DNA of 64,000 bases from NCBI RefSeq assembly GCF_013031355.1, contig NZ_WPZO01000015.1, positions 26,348-90,347 of the forward strand, read 5' to 3'. How positions within the stretch are numbered: the stretch's first letter is position 1; every line of letters starts with the position of its first letter. Below the pieces are notes generated by a model. The model saw nothing but the letters and a program-made list of their open reading frames with translations, ran no database searches and was not told the origin of the DNA. The position numbers were made by a program, and so were the translations under genes. This stretch comes from Ruegeria arenilitoris (GTDB lineage Bacteria > Pseudomonadota > Alphaproteobacteria > Rhodobacterales > Rhodobacteraceae). Shown here piece after piece: positions 16,806 to 24,909 of the stretch.

Positions 16806-17648
16806 TTAGACCGAGAAGCTGATATTGGCCTGACCCGTTCCGGAGCTTCCGAAATACGGGGTGTAGATGTCGATCTTGCCCTTGTAGCTGCCCCAGCCAA
16901 GAGCTCCGAACAGCAAGGCGGTATCATTCATGGCGCATTCGCCGGCGCATTTCTTGGCGTAGTCGGGCAGGAGTTTGAGGAACTCTTCAAAACGGCCCTG
17001 CTCCCACAGATCCAGCACGCGCATGTCCATCTGGCGGTTGAACTCGCCGTTTACCGAATTCAGACCATCGACCGAGCGTTCATTGGGCGTGAAATCATGG
17101 CTCAGCGACCCCGAGGCCAGAATCGATACATTCCGATCAGACCGCTTGACGGCCTCGGCAATCGCCTCACCCCAGACCCGGTTTTCAGCAATCGACGAGA
17201 ACTGATTGACTGCCACGGGCAGAACCCGCGCATTCACGCCATCATTGATAAAGTGCATCGGCAGCAAGGTGCCGTATTCCATGCCCATATCGGGGTGCGA
17301 ATGACCCAAGGCCCGCTCACCACGCTCGCGCAGAACATCAAGGATGGTTTCCCCCAACTCATGATCGCCGCGATAGTCGAACTCCATATCCGCCAGCATG
17401 TGCGGCAGTTCGTGGCTGATGAAACGGCCCTTGTGGTGCTCCTTCGTGTTCAGGTGAAAACCCTGATTGGTGATCCAATGCGTGTCGAAGATGACGAAGG
17501 TATCGACCTTGCGGTCGATCGCATCCTGACGCAGGCGCGCATACCCATCGATGGCAGGTTGGCGGATGCCTTTGTATTTCGGCATCGTGTGGGACATCCA
17601 GATACTTGGCACATGCGTAATCTTCGCTGCCTGTACAATCTTTCCCAT
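16806..17648 (-). CDS. hpaD: 3,4-dihydroxyphenylacetate 2,3-dioxygenase-type protein, copy B (LigB fold)
   Basis: A 280-residue class III extradiol dioxygenase. It shows THVPSIWMSH near the N-terminus (first His ligand), FVIFDTHWITNQGFHLN, GMEYGTLLPMHFIND and SILASGSLSHDFTPNE with the later metal/catalytic positions, and an NDTALLFGALGW C-terminal block. The true start is the ATG at 17648 (MGKIVQAAK), with GGAG upstream; earlier in-frame codons lie in the 3' end of the previous gene. It lies directly downstream of a paralogue of the same length and motif order, so the operon carries two tandem copies. One may act on homoprotocatechuate and the other on a related catechol. Confidence 0.8.
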   Translation of the reverse strand: MGKIVQAAKITHVPSIWMSHTMPKYKGIRQPAIDGYARLRQDAIDRKVDTFVIFDTHWITNQGFHLNTKEHHKGRFISHELPHMLADMEFDYRGDHELGETILDVLRERGERALGHSHPDMGMEYGTLLPMHFINDGVNARVLPVAVNQFSSIAENRVWGEAIAEAVKRSDRNVSILASGSLSHDFTPNERSVDGLNSVNGEFNRQMDMRVLDLWEQGRFEEFLKLLPDYAKKCAGECAMNDTALLFGALGWGSYKGKIDIYTPYFGSSGTGQANISFSV

Positions 17649-17692
17649 GATCGTCTCCTCTCCATAACTGCGATGCGCGCCTGTCAGCCCGT

Positions 17693-18547
17693 TCAGGTCA
17701 CCGGGAAGATCACGTTTGTCTGTCCCGTGCCGGAGGACGGGAAATACTCGGTGACAACCTCGCATTTCGCATCATACGTGTCCCATCCCAGCGCACCGTA
17801 AAGCATGGCCGTGTCGTGCATCGACCCTTCGCCGCAGCAGAAATTGGCATATTCACCCAGCATTTTCAGGAATGTGGCGTGATCTCCGGCCTGCCACATA
17901 TCCAGAACATGCAGATCCACCTGGCGGTTGAATTCCGAACTGATGGTGAATGTACCATTGTTTGCGGCATAATCCTTGTTCGGCCAGATCTTGTGGCTCA
18001 GCGATCCGGACGCGACCAGCAAAACCTTACTGTCGCTGGCCTCGACCGCCTCGCGGATGGCTTCGCCGACAAGGCGGCTTTCATCGTGGCTGTGAACGGT
18101 GCACCAGGCGGCAATCGAGACCACCTTGAAATCCGCCTCGCGGCTCATGAAACGCATCGGAACAAGGGTGCCGTATTCCAGCTCCAGGCTGTCCACCTGA
18201 TGGCTGAGCGTGTGCACGCCCTTTTTCGTGGCGATATCGGCAATGGCATCCCCAAGCGCCGGGTCACCGTCATATGCGTAAGGCAGGTCCTTGATGAATT
18301 GCGGGAATTCGTTGGAGGTAAACAGGCCCTCGAAATGCCTGTTCGCGTTGATGTGGAAACCCGCGTTCACAACCCAATGCGTATCGCAGATCACCACGGT
18401 ATCAGCACCCAGCTCCTTTGCGCGCCGCGCAATCTCCCGGTGGCCATCAATCGCGGCTTGACGCGCGCCTTTGACCGGACCTTCCTGCTCGGACATCAGC
18501 ATGGTCGGCACATGGGTCATTTTGGCTGCGAGAACGATTTCTCCCAT
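17693..18547 (-). CDS. hpaD: 3,4-dihydroxyphenylacetate 2,3-dioxygenase-type protein, copy A (LigB fold)
   Basis: This 284-residue class III extradiol dioxygenase begins MGEIVLAAKMTHVPTMLMSE and carries the same motif order as its downstream neighbour: VVICDTHWVVNAGFHINANR, LELEYGTLVPMRFM, LLVASGSLSHKIWPNK and HDTAMLYGALGWDTYD. It would open the ring of homoprotocatechuate at the 2,3 bond using Fe(II) to give 5-carboxymethyl-2-hydroxymuconic semialdehyde, the substrate of HpaE encoded just upstream. The two copies differ clearly in sequence, so the duplication is old. Confidence 0.82.
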   Translation of the reverse strand: MGEIVLAAKMTHVPTMLMSEQEGPVKGARQAAIDGHREIARRAKELGADTVVICDTHWVVNAGFHINANRHFEGLFTSNEFPQFIKDLPYAYDGDPALGDAIADIATKKGVHTLSHQVDSLELEYGTLVPMRFMSREADFKVVSIAAWCTVHSHDESRLVGEAIREAVEASDSKVLLVASGSLSHKIWPNKDYAANNGTFTISSEFNRQVDLHVLDMWQAGDHATFLKMLGEYANFCCGEGSMHDTAMLYGALGWDTYDAKCEVVTEYFPSSGTGQTNVIFPVT

Positions 18548-18603
18548 TTTCTCCTCCTGAATGTTGAAGTGCGCGCGTTTCCAGGTTCTGTCTGGGCAGG
18601 CCG

Positions 18604-20115
18604 TTATAGCTTGCCCAGTTGCATGATCTTGTGCTGACCGGTGGCAAAGCCGATGTGCTTTTGCTCCATGTAGAACTCGAACGACCAGTCGCCGCCGTCG
18701 CGCCCGATACCCGAGGCCTTGACGCCACCAAAGGGTGTGGGCAGGTGACGGACGTTTTCCGAGTTCACCCAGATCATCCCGGCCTCAAGCTTGTCGGTAA
18801 AACGCAGTGCACGCGTCAGGTCGTTGGTCCAGACATAACCGGTCAGACCATAGGGCGTATCATTGGCCATCTGCAGCGCCTCCTCCTCGGTCGAGAATGG
18901 GATCGAGGTCAGGACTGGGCCAAAGATTTCCTCGCGCGCGATGCGCATCTGGTTGGTGGCGTTGGTGAACAGGGTCGGACGGATGAAGTACCCTTCGTCA
19001 CCCAGCTTCACTCCACCGGCCGCGACGGTCGCGCCGTCCTCTTTGGCGATGTCGAAATAGCTGGTGACCTTGTTGTAGTGCTCTTCCGTCACCAGCGGGC
19101 CGATTTCGGTCGCCGGATCCAGCGGGTGGCCGACCTTGATGTTGTTCACGCGTTCGATCAGCTTGGCTTCGAACTCTTCCTTGATGCTGTCCTGCACCAG
19201 CAGGCGCGAAGACGAGGTGCAACGCTCGCCGTTGATCGAGTAGATCATGAAGATCACCGCATCCAGCGCCCGATCCAGATCGGCGTCATCGAAGACGATG
19301 ACCGGGTTCTTGCCACCCAGTTCCAAATGCATCCGCTTCAGCGTATCCGCACCCTGCTTGGTGATGATGCTGCCGGTGCGGCTTTCACCGACAAAGGCGA
19401 TGGCCTTGATCAGAGGGTGCTCGGTCAGCGCCTTACCCGCGTCGGGGCCAAAGCCGTTCACGGTGTTCAGCACACCCTTTGGCAGACCGGCCTCTTCGGC
19501 GATTTCGACCAGCAGGCGAGCCGACAGTGGCGAATCCTCGGCCGGTTTGTGAACCACTGTGCAACCTGCGGCCAAAGCGGGCGCAATTTTCCAGGTCGAC
19601 AGCATGAAGGGCGTGTTCCATGGGGTGATCACGCCCACGGGACCAATCGGCACGCGAGTGGTGACATTCATCAGGGTCGGCGATTTCAGATGCTGACCGT
19701 CCCGCGCCTGCACCACTTGATCTGCAAAGTAACGAAAATTCTCGGCGCCACGCAGGGCCGCCTTGGACATGAACCGCAGCGTCTGGCCGGTGTCCCAGCA
19801 TTCGCACAGCGCGATTTCCTCGGCGCGCGCCTCGATGGCGTCAGCCACGTTCAGCAGAATGCGGCGGCGCTCGGTGGCGGGCATGTCGCGCCATTCGGCG
19901 AAGGCCGCATGGGCCGCTTTCGCGGCGGTATCGATGTCATCCGCCGTGCCGCGGGCAACATCGCAGATCACCGACTTGTCGACCGGCGAGGTGGATTGAA
20001 ACACCCCTGCGGCACCGGCAACGTCCTCACCTGCAATGCGGTTCTTGATGCCTGTTTCTTTGAACCGCGCCAAAAAGCCCGCGAGTTTTTCGATGTTTGT
20101 ATCCAGTGCGCTCAT
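18604..20115 (-). CDS. hpaE: 5-carboxymethyl-2-hydroxymuconate semialdehyde dehydrogenase
   Basis: The 503-residue aldehyde dehydrogenase has PWNTPFMLSTWKIAPALAAG, the catalytic Glu in HLELGGKNPVIVFDDADLDR and the catalytic Cys in NGERCTSSSRLLVQD, as in the HpaE subgroup, which keeps the GERCTSSSR variant. It oxidises the ring-cleavage aldehyde with NAD. It lies 3 nt behind hpaF and ahead of the two ring-cleavage dioxygenase genes. Confidence 0.9.
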   Translation of the reverse strand: MSALDTNIEKLAGFLARFKETGIKNRIAGEDVAGAAGVFQSTSPVDKSVICDVARGTADDIDTAAKAAHAAFAEWRDMPATERRRILLNVADAIEARAEEIALCECWDTGQTLRFMSKAALRGAENFRYFADQVVQARDGQHLKSPTLMNVTTRVPIGPVGVITPWNTPFMLSTWKIAPALAAGCTVVHKPAEDSPLSARLLVEIAEEAGLPKGVLNTVNGFGPDAGKALTEHPLIKAIAFVGESRTGSIITKQGADTLKRMHLELGGKNPVIVFDDADLDRALDAVIFMIYSINGERCTSSSRLLVQDSIKEEFEAKLIERVNNIKVGHPLDPATEIGPLVTEEHYNKVTSYFDIAKEDGATVAAGGVKLGDEGYFIRPTLFTNATNQMRIAREEIFGPVLTSIPFSTEEEALQMANDTPYGLTGYVWTNDLTRALRFTDKLEAGMIWVNSENVRHLPTPFGGVKASGIGRDGGDWSFEFYMEQKHIGFATGQHKIMQLGKL

Positions 20116-20118
20116 GGT

Positions 20119-20517
20119 TCAGGTCTCCTGCGTGGTCGCGCCAAGGTGATCGCGGATTGTACCGGTCTTGGGCGAAAGCTTTGGGTCGATGTCGCGCATC
20201 TCAAGCGAGAGTGCGATGGAATGGTGTAGGAAGGCGGGGGCCAGATACGTTCTGACCGCTTCGAAAATGCGCTGCGTGGCGTCTTGCTTGACGTCGTCGG
20301 ACCGACCGGCGCGCAGACGGATCGATATATCGATGAAGCCATGCGCCGGATTGCCGTCTGCAATGGCATAGTGATCGACCCGAACGGCACGGACGCGAAT
20401 GCCCGGCATCGGGAAGGTATCGATCTCGGCAGCCGTGGCCCGGATGCACTCGCACAGACCACCCATGTCGACCTTGTCCTCCAGGTTCCTGGAATATTCG
20501 ACGTGAAAATGTGGCAT
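20119..20517 (-). CDS. hpaF: 5-carboxymethyl-2-hydroxymuconate delta-isomerase
   Basis: A 132-residue tautomerase-superfamily protein beginning MPHFHVEYSRNLEDKVD, in which Pro2 after Met1 is the catalytic base. The segment RVDHYAIADGNPAHGFIDIS is typical of the CHMI family. The ATG at 20517 is correct because it leaves Pro as residue 2 and has AGGGAGGG just upstream; an earlier codon at 20541 would destroy the N-terminal proline. It is the first gene of the hpa operon, divergent from hpaR. Confidence 0.88.
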   Translation of the reverse strand: MPHFHVEYSRNLEDKVDMGGLCECIRATAAEIDTFPMPGIRVRAVRVDHYAIADGNPAHGFIDISIRLRAGRSDDVKQDATQRIFEAVRTYLAPAFLHHSIALSLEMRDIDPKLSPKTGTIRDHLGATTQET

Positions 20518-20534
20518 GTGCCCTCCCTTATTGC

Positions 20535-20592
20535 TTAACATGTTTACTATTTTGCAATCACACTGTCAAGAACTTGCCTTGTTAATCTTTGC
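20535..20592. promoter_or_regulatory. hpa promoter/operator region
   Basis: The 105-bp spacer between hpaF and hpaR is AT-rich and contains a near-palindrome TTAACATGTTTA (20535-20546) and two related direct elements, TTTTGCAATC (from 20550) and CTTTGCAATT (from 20587), the second preceded by TTGTTAAT. MarR-type HpaR proteins bind such palindromes at the divergent hpa promoters, so the site is a reasonable operator candidate. Confidence 0.4.
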
Positions 20593-20622
20593 AATTTCGG
20601 AAATGGCGCTTTAGAAGGCCGC

Positions 20623-21063
20623 ATGACCACCCAAAGCCACACAAAAAGAACTTCCCGATCTCTTCCGATTGCACTGTTGCGCGCACGGGAAACCGTCATG
20701 GCACCGATCCGGGATATGCTGCATGACATTCAGCTAACTGAACAAAAGTGGCGCATCCTGAGGGTTCTGGACGAGTTGGGCGAGATTGAACAAAGCGCCA
20801 TCGCCCACGAGGCCTGCTTGCTGCTGCCCAGCCTCACCCGCATTCTGCGCACGATGGAGGCCGAGGGCCAGATCACCCGTCGCCAGGACAACGAAGACAA
20901 GCGCCGCACTATGGTTCGCATTACCGATGCGGGCCGCGCAGTTCTGGAAGACAACCTTGCCACGTCGTTGGCGATTTCCAGCAATATCGAGGCACAGATG
21001 GGCCGCGAGAAGCTGGACCAACTGCTGGACTTGCTTGAAGAACTGCAGGCCGTAAAAGTCTGA
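20623..21063 (+). CDS. hpaR: MarR-family regulator of homoprotocatechuate degradation
   Basis: The 146-residue protein begins MTTQSHTKRTSRSLPIALLR and has a winged helix (LTEQKWRILRVLDELGEIEQ, SAIAHEACLLLPSLTRILRT, then the wing RRQDNEDKRRTMVRITDAG). The RSLPxALLRAREtVM beginning and overall length match HpaR/HpcR rather than general MarR. It is divergent from hpaF and should repress the operon until a homoprotocatechuate-type aromatic binds. Confidence 0.88.
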   Translation: MTTQSHTKRTSRSLPIALLRARETVMAPIRDMLHDIQLTEQKWRILRVLDELGEIEQSAIAHEACLLLPSLTRILRTMEAEGQITRRQDNEDKRRTMVRITDAGRAVLEDNLATSLAISSNIEAQMGREKLDQLLDLLEELQAVKV

Positions 21064-21087
21064 CCCCGCCCGTGGCGGGCGAGGTCA
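21061..21087. terminator. Strong hairpin between convergent hpaR and aminotransferase genes
   Basis: TGACC-C-CGCCCG, loop TGG, CGGGCG-A-GGTCA forms an 11-pair stem with one mismatch and overlaps the hpaR stop codon. It lies between two convergent genes. There is no clear T tract, so it is called terminator-like only. Confidence 0.5.
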
Positions 21088-21099
21088 GGTGAGTGGTGA

Positions 21100-22452
21100 T
21101 TAAAGAGTCGCCAGACCGGTATCCAGCGCCGACAGGATCTTGGCCACATCCTCGGAGGTGATGATCAGCGGTGGTGACAGGATGATGTTGTTGCCGGACA
21201 CACGCACCATCACGCCGTCTTCGTAAGCCGCTTTCTGAACCTGCAGCGGCAGGTGTTTGGCGACAGGCGCCTTGGTCGCTCGATCCGAGACCAGTTCCAG
21301 CGCGCACATCAGCCCCTCGCCACCGCGCACATCCCCGATGACATCGTATTTCTCGGCCAGCTTTTGCAATCCGGCAAACAGTTCCTCCCCGCGCGCGGCG
21401 GCGTTTTCCCAAACACGCAGGCGCTTGATCTCGGACAGCGCGGCCAGGGCTGCTGCGGCACCAACCGGGTGGCCGGAATAGGTATAGCCTTGATCGACCG
21501 ACGCCTTACCTGTTGTGTCACTTTCGAACACCTCTGCAACGCCGCCCGAGATCATCGCCGCGCCAAACGGGAAATAGCCGTTGGTGATGGCCTTGGCCGT
21601 GGTCATGATGTCGGGCTGCACGCCCCAATGCCGCGCGCCGCTTTCGCTGCCGGTACGACCAAAGGCGGTGATGATCTCATCCGAGATCAGAAGAATACCG
21701 TGTTTCGAGCACACGTCGCGCACCATCGGCATGAAACTTTTGTGCGGTGGGATCACGCCACCTGCCCCAAGAACCGGCTCCATGATAAAGGCAGCAACTG
21801 TGTTCGCGCCCTGAAACGCAATCTCGGCCTCAAGCGCCTTGACGCAGAGCTGTGCCAGACGTTCCGGATCGGTTTCGTCAAACGGGTTGCGATAGGTCCA
21901 CGGGGCGGGCACATGGAAACAGCCCGGCATCATCGGCTCGTAGGCCGCGCGGAACTTCTGATTGCCGTTGACCGAGGCCGCAGCAAAATGGGTGCCGTGA
22001 TAGCCCTGCTTCAGGCTGATGAACTTGGTGCGCCCGGCCTCACCACGGACCTTGTGGTATTGCCGCGCCAGTTTCAGCGCGATCTCGACTGAATCCGAGC
22101 CACCCGAGGTAAAGAACGCACGGGTCAGGCCGTCAGGCTCAAAGAACTGAGCCAGCTCATACGACAGTTCGATCACCTTGTCGTTGCTGGTGCCACGGAA
22201 GGTCGAATAATAGGGCAGCGCGTTCAGCTGATCGGCAATGGCCTGCTTTACCGGTTCGCAGGAATAACCCAGATTGACGTTCCAAAGCCCCCCGACCGCA
22301 TCCAGCGCCTTGTGCCCATCGACATCGATAATACTGACACCCTCACCGCCGTTCAGAATGGTCGGCGGGTTCTTCTGACTATCGGCGGGGTGAGCCATCG
22401 GGTGCCAGAAGTAACGAGCGTTGTTTTCTTTCAGAAAGTTCGAGTCTTTCAT
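21100..22452 (-). CDS. Class III omega-aminotransferase (pyruvate-dependent type)
   Basis: This ~450-residue PLP enzyme shows RAFFTSGGSDSVEIALKLAR (phosphate-binding turn), ISLKQGYHGTHFAAASVNGN, LLISDEIITAFGRTG (PLP-contacting Asp) and TTAKAITNGYFPFGAAMISG, where the AK lysine forms the Schiff base. These match the omega-amino acid:pyruvate group (beta-alanine, taurine, putrescine). The ATG at 22452 is preferred because GGAG precedes it; an ATG at 22488 would overlap the IclR gene. It follows iclR on the same strand, divergent from the tct operon, so it may act on a substrate of that cluster. Confidence 0.82.
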   Translation of the reverse strand: MKDSNFLKENNARYFWHPMAHPADSQKNPPTILNGGEGVSIIDVDGHKALDAVGGLWNVNLGYSCEPVKQAIADQLNALPYYSTFRGTSNDKVIELSYELAQFFEPDGLTRAFFTSGGSDSVEIALKLARQYHKVRGEAGRTKFISLKQGYHGTHFAAASVNGNQKFRAAYEPMMPGCFHVPAPWTYRNPFDETDPERLAQLCVKALEAEIAFQGANTVAAFIMEPVLGAGGVIPPHKSFMPMVRDVCSKHGILLISDEIITAFGRTGSESGARHWGVQPDIMTTAKAITNGYFPFGAAMISGGVAEVFESDTTGKASVDQGYTYSGHPVGAAAALAALSEIKRLRVWENAAARGEELFAGLQKLAEKYDVIGDVRGGEGLMCALELVSDRATKAPVAKHLPLQVQKAAYEDGVMVRVSGNNIILSPPLIITSEDVAKILSALDTGLATL

Positions 22453-22484
22453 TTCTCGGGTCTCCGGGGTTTGTGTCCACCCGT

Positions 22485-23264
22485 TCAAGGGTGGAATTCG
22501 GTTGGAAATGTATCGGGTAGCTGACCGCCAAAACTTGCGGTCAGGTCAGTCGAAAGAGCGTGCAGGGCGGTTAGGATTTCGGGCAGCCGTTCGTCGTCGG
22601 CACGGCCTTCGGGAACGGCAATCGCAATGGTTCCCAGCGCCACCTGATCAATGCCGAATATGGGGGCAGCATAGCCAAAAACGCCATTTTCATAGCTTCC
22701 ACTGCTGTTCGCCCAACCGGCTCGGCTGATCGTCGCGACCCGCTCTTTGATTTTGGCCGGATCGGTCAGCGTGGCGTCCGTGTATCGCACTTGTTCTTCC
22801 TGCCCGAGACGCTCCAGCAAGAAGGATGGTCCAAAGCTAAGCATACAAAGACCTGATGCGGTCGCATTGATCGGAAGAATCTCGCTGGGATCGAGGCTGA
22901 CCCGCACGCTGTGGCGGTTCGTTTCGACCACCAGCGCGGTTTGAAGCGAGTCCTTTTCAAGCAGCGAAAGATGCAGGCTTTCGCCAACATCCTGCATAGC
23001 GACCTGCATTCTCTGGCGGGCACTCTCGATCCCGGGACGGGCGATCTGGCGCAACGCCGCCAGACGCAGCGCGGCGGGCCCAACCGCGTAGGACTTGGTC
23101 ATGGGGTTCTGTTCGATCAGCCCGTATTCTTCAAGCGCCCGAAGGTGGCGCAGCGCGGTGGCTTTGTTCAATCCGGACAACCGCGCAAACTGGCTCAGCC
23201 CAATCTCCGGCCGAGCGTTCGAAAAGTAGTTTAGCATTTTCAAGGCGTTCAGGGCGGTACCCAT
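22485..23264 (-). CDS. IclR-family transcriptional regulator
   Basis: About 259 residues: an N-terminal winged helix (IGLSQFARLSGLNKATALRH, LRALEEYGLIEQ) and a C-terminal IclR effector domain (YENGVFGYAAPIFGIDQVAL and GTIAIAVPEGR). GGGAGG lies 10 nt before the ATG at 23264; a GTG 9 nt earlier is too close to it. It is divergent from the tctCBA-aldehyde dehydrogenase-phospholyase-kinase operon and co-directional with the aminotransferase, so it probably controls both sides. The effector is unknown. Confidence 0.83.
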   Translation of the reverse strand: MGTALNALKMLNYFSNARPEIGLSQFARLSGLNKATALRHLRALEEYGLIEQNPMTKSYAVGPAALRLAALRQIARPGIESARQRMQVAMQDVGESLHLSLLEKDSLQTALVVETNRHSVRVSLDPSEILPINATASGLCMLSFGPSFLLERLGQEEQVRYTDATLTDPAKIKERVATISRAGWANSSGSYENGVFGYAAPIFGIDQVALGTIAIAVPEGRADDERLPEILTALHALSTDLTASFGGQLPDTFPTEFHP

Positions 23265-23294
23265 ATGATTCACATCCTCCCGTTAAGGTAATAC

Positions 23295-23322
23295 TTGACA
23301 GAACAAGCTTAACAAAGCAACA
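23295..23322 (+). promoter_or_regulatory. Candidate promoter of the tct operon
   Basis: A perfect TTGACA at 23295-23300 lies in the iclR-tctC spacer with an AT-rich region and a weak -10 candidate (AACATT-like) about 17-18 nt further. The stretch also contains AACAAGCTTAACAA, a partial palindrome that could be an IclR site. The call is tentative. Confidence 0.3.
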
Positions 23323-23372
23323 TTATTCTTGCTAACGCGGATCAAATATTGAACCACTAACGGGAGGTGTCA

Positions 23373-24302
23373 ATGAAGAAAGTTCTAACAGCCGCAGCGT
23401 TTGTTGCTTCTGCAACCGCCGCACTGGCCGAGTATCCAGAGAAGCCGGTTTCCTTTGTCGTTCCGTGGCCTCCGGGCGATCTGGAAGACGTTCTGACACG
23501 GATCATCGCGGACGAGTTTCAAGAGATGTACGGCGTTCCTGCCGCGGTCGTGAACAAACCCGGCGGTGGCGGCGGCCCCTTCCCCGGCGCTGTCGAAGTG
23601 GCGACCGCCCCAGCGGATGGTTATACCATCGGGTCCTTCGTGACGGACGTTCCCATCGGCGGCCCCCAGATCGGCATTCCCGAACTGTCCCCCAACCCGT
23701 TCGAGCCGATCGGCATTTTCATGACCTATCCGTTCGTGATTGCATCAGGCAAAGACGCGGCATTCACCAACTGGGAAGAACTGGTCGCCTATGGCAAGGA
23801 AAACGACGTGGCGCTGGGTCACTTCGGCTCGTTCCTGCCGCCCACTCAGGTGACATTTGCCGCCGCCATCAGCTCGGGCTTTGATTTTGCCAGTGAGGCT
23901 GCATTTGATGCGCTGGACTGCAACACGTTGGCCTCCGGCGATGTCGACGTGATCAACACCACGTTGCAACTGATCCTGCCCTGCCTGGACGACGTCAACG
24001 TTCTGGCAAGCATTGGCAACGAGCGCATTAGCCTGACGCCAGACACTCCAACGGTCAGCGAACTGCATCCCGATCTGAATGTGGCGCTTTGGAACGGTCT
24101 GTTCGTCCACAAGGACACCCCGGCAGAAGTCCGCGAAAAAATCGCCGCAGCAGCACAAAAGGCGCTGCAGACCGAAAAGGCACAGAACCTGATCGGTGAG
24201 ACAGGCGTTCTGATCTACTGGCTGGATGCCGACGCATCAAACGCCCAGATCGCAAGCGACAGCGAAACGATTGGCGCCATCCAGGCCCTCGTGGGCGAAT
24301 AA
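23373..24302 (+). CDS. tctC: Tripartite tricarboxylate transporter substrate-binding protein (TctC/Bug family)
   Basis: The 309-residue protein begins with a signal peptide (MKKVLTAAAFVASATAALAE) and the Bug-family start YPEKPVSFVVPWPPGDLEDV, with the glycine-rich VNKPGGGGGPFPGAVEVATA loop. It binds a carboxylate in the periplasm for TctAB. The ATG at 23373 is chosen because GGGAGG ends 5 nt before it; a GTG at 23367 is within the ribosome site. A strong intrinsic terminator follows, which would keep binding-protein transcripts above permease transcripts. Confidence 0.88.
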   Translation: MKKVLTAAAFVASATAALAEYPEKPVSFVVPWPPGDLEDVLTRIIADEFQEMYGVPAAVVNKPGGGGGPFPGAVEVATAPADGYTIGSFVTDVPIGGPQIGIPELSPNPFEPIGIFMTYPFVIASGKDAAFTNWEELVAYGKENDVALGHFGSFLPPTQVTFAAAISSGFDFASEAAFDALDCNTLASGDVDVINTTLQLILPCLDDVNVLASIGNERISLTPDTPTVSELHPDLNVALWNGLFVHKDTPAEVREKIAAAAQKALQTEKAQNLIGETGVLIYWLDADASNAQIASDSETIGAIQALVGE

Positions 24303-24315
24303 ACCAACCACAAGG

Positions 24316-24345
24316 TCGCGCGGATGCATTCCGCGCGACTTTTTC
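24316..24345 (+). terminator. Intrinsic terminator/attenuator between tctC and tctB
   Basis: A perfect 9-bp stem GTCGCGCGG (24316-24324) / CCGCGCGAC (24332-24340) with a 7-nt loop is followed immediately by TTTTT. It lies within an otherwise continuous operon, so partial read-through is expected. Confidence 0.8.
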
Positions 24346-24364
24346 AGCGGTCAGGGAGGGGACT

Positions 24365-24901
24365 ATGATAGCCAAAACACTGCAGGACATGTTCAAACGA
24401 TACCGCCGGCCCGGCGATGTTGTTTTTGCGTTGGCCTTTCTGGTTTTTGCTGTTTTCCTTCTGACCCAGCTGGGTGAGCAGACCCAGGTCGTCAAACGGA
24501 CCAAATGGTTTGCACAACCCGGCTTCTGGCCAATGGTCTCGCTTTGGGCCATGGCCATCTTTGCCTTTCTGCACTGGCTCAGCTCGGCCATTTCAGACCG
24601 TATTCCGGGGCGCTGGCCCGAGGTGGCGTTTTGGCTGCGGTCCTTTGAATACGTCGCCTATTTTCTGGTCTATGTCGCGATTGTCCCCCTTTTGGGATAC
24701 CTGCCATCCACCGTTCTGTTCGCGGTCTTTCTTGCAATCCGCACCGGGTTCCGAAGTGCCGGGGCCATTGGCCTTGCGGCAGCGTTCGGTGTTGCGGTGA
24801 CGGTCATCTTCCGCGCCTTTCTGCAGGTCAAAATCCCCGCAGGTGCCATCTATGAATACCTGCCGGAAACCGTACGCGCCTTTGCGCTGACTTATCTCTG
24901 A
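24365..24901 (+). CDS. tctB: Tripartite tricarboxylate transporter small membrane subunit (TctB family)
   Basis: This 178-residue protein has about four hydrophobic segments (DVVFALAFLVFAVFLLTQLG, PMVSLWAMAIFAFLHWLSSA, YVAYFLVYVAIVPLLGYLPS, AIGLAAAFGVAVTVIFRAFL), the usual layout of the poorly conserved TctB subunit. GGAGGGG precedes its ATG. It stands between tctC and tctA and forms the inner-membrane complex with TctA. Confidence 0.8.
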   Translation: MIAKTLQDMFKRYRRPGDVVFALAFLVFAVFLLTQLGEQTQVVKRTKWFAQPGFWPMVSLWAMAIFAFLHWLSSAISDRIPGRWPEVAFWLRSFEYVAYFLVYVAIVPLLGYLPSTVLFAVFLAIRTGFRSAGAIGLAAAFGVAVTVIFRAFLQVKIPAGAIYEYLPETVRAFALTYL

Positions 24902-24909
24902 GGGTCGCT

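Noticed and set aside
18619..20229. A 536-codon plus-strand open frame opposite hpaE
   Set aside because: Antisense to a clear aldehyde dehydrogenase with complete catalytic motifs; composition is typical of a shadow frame.
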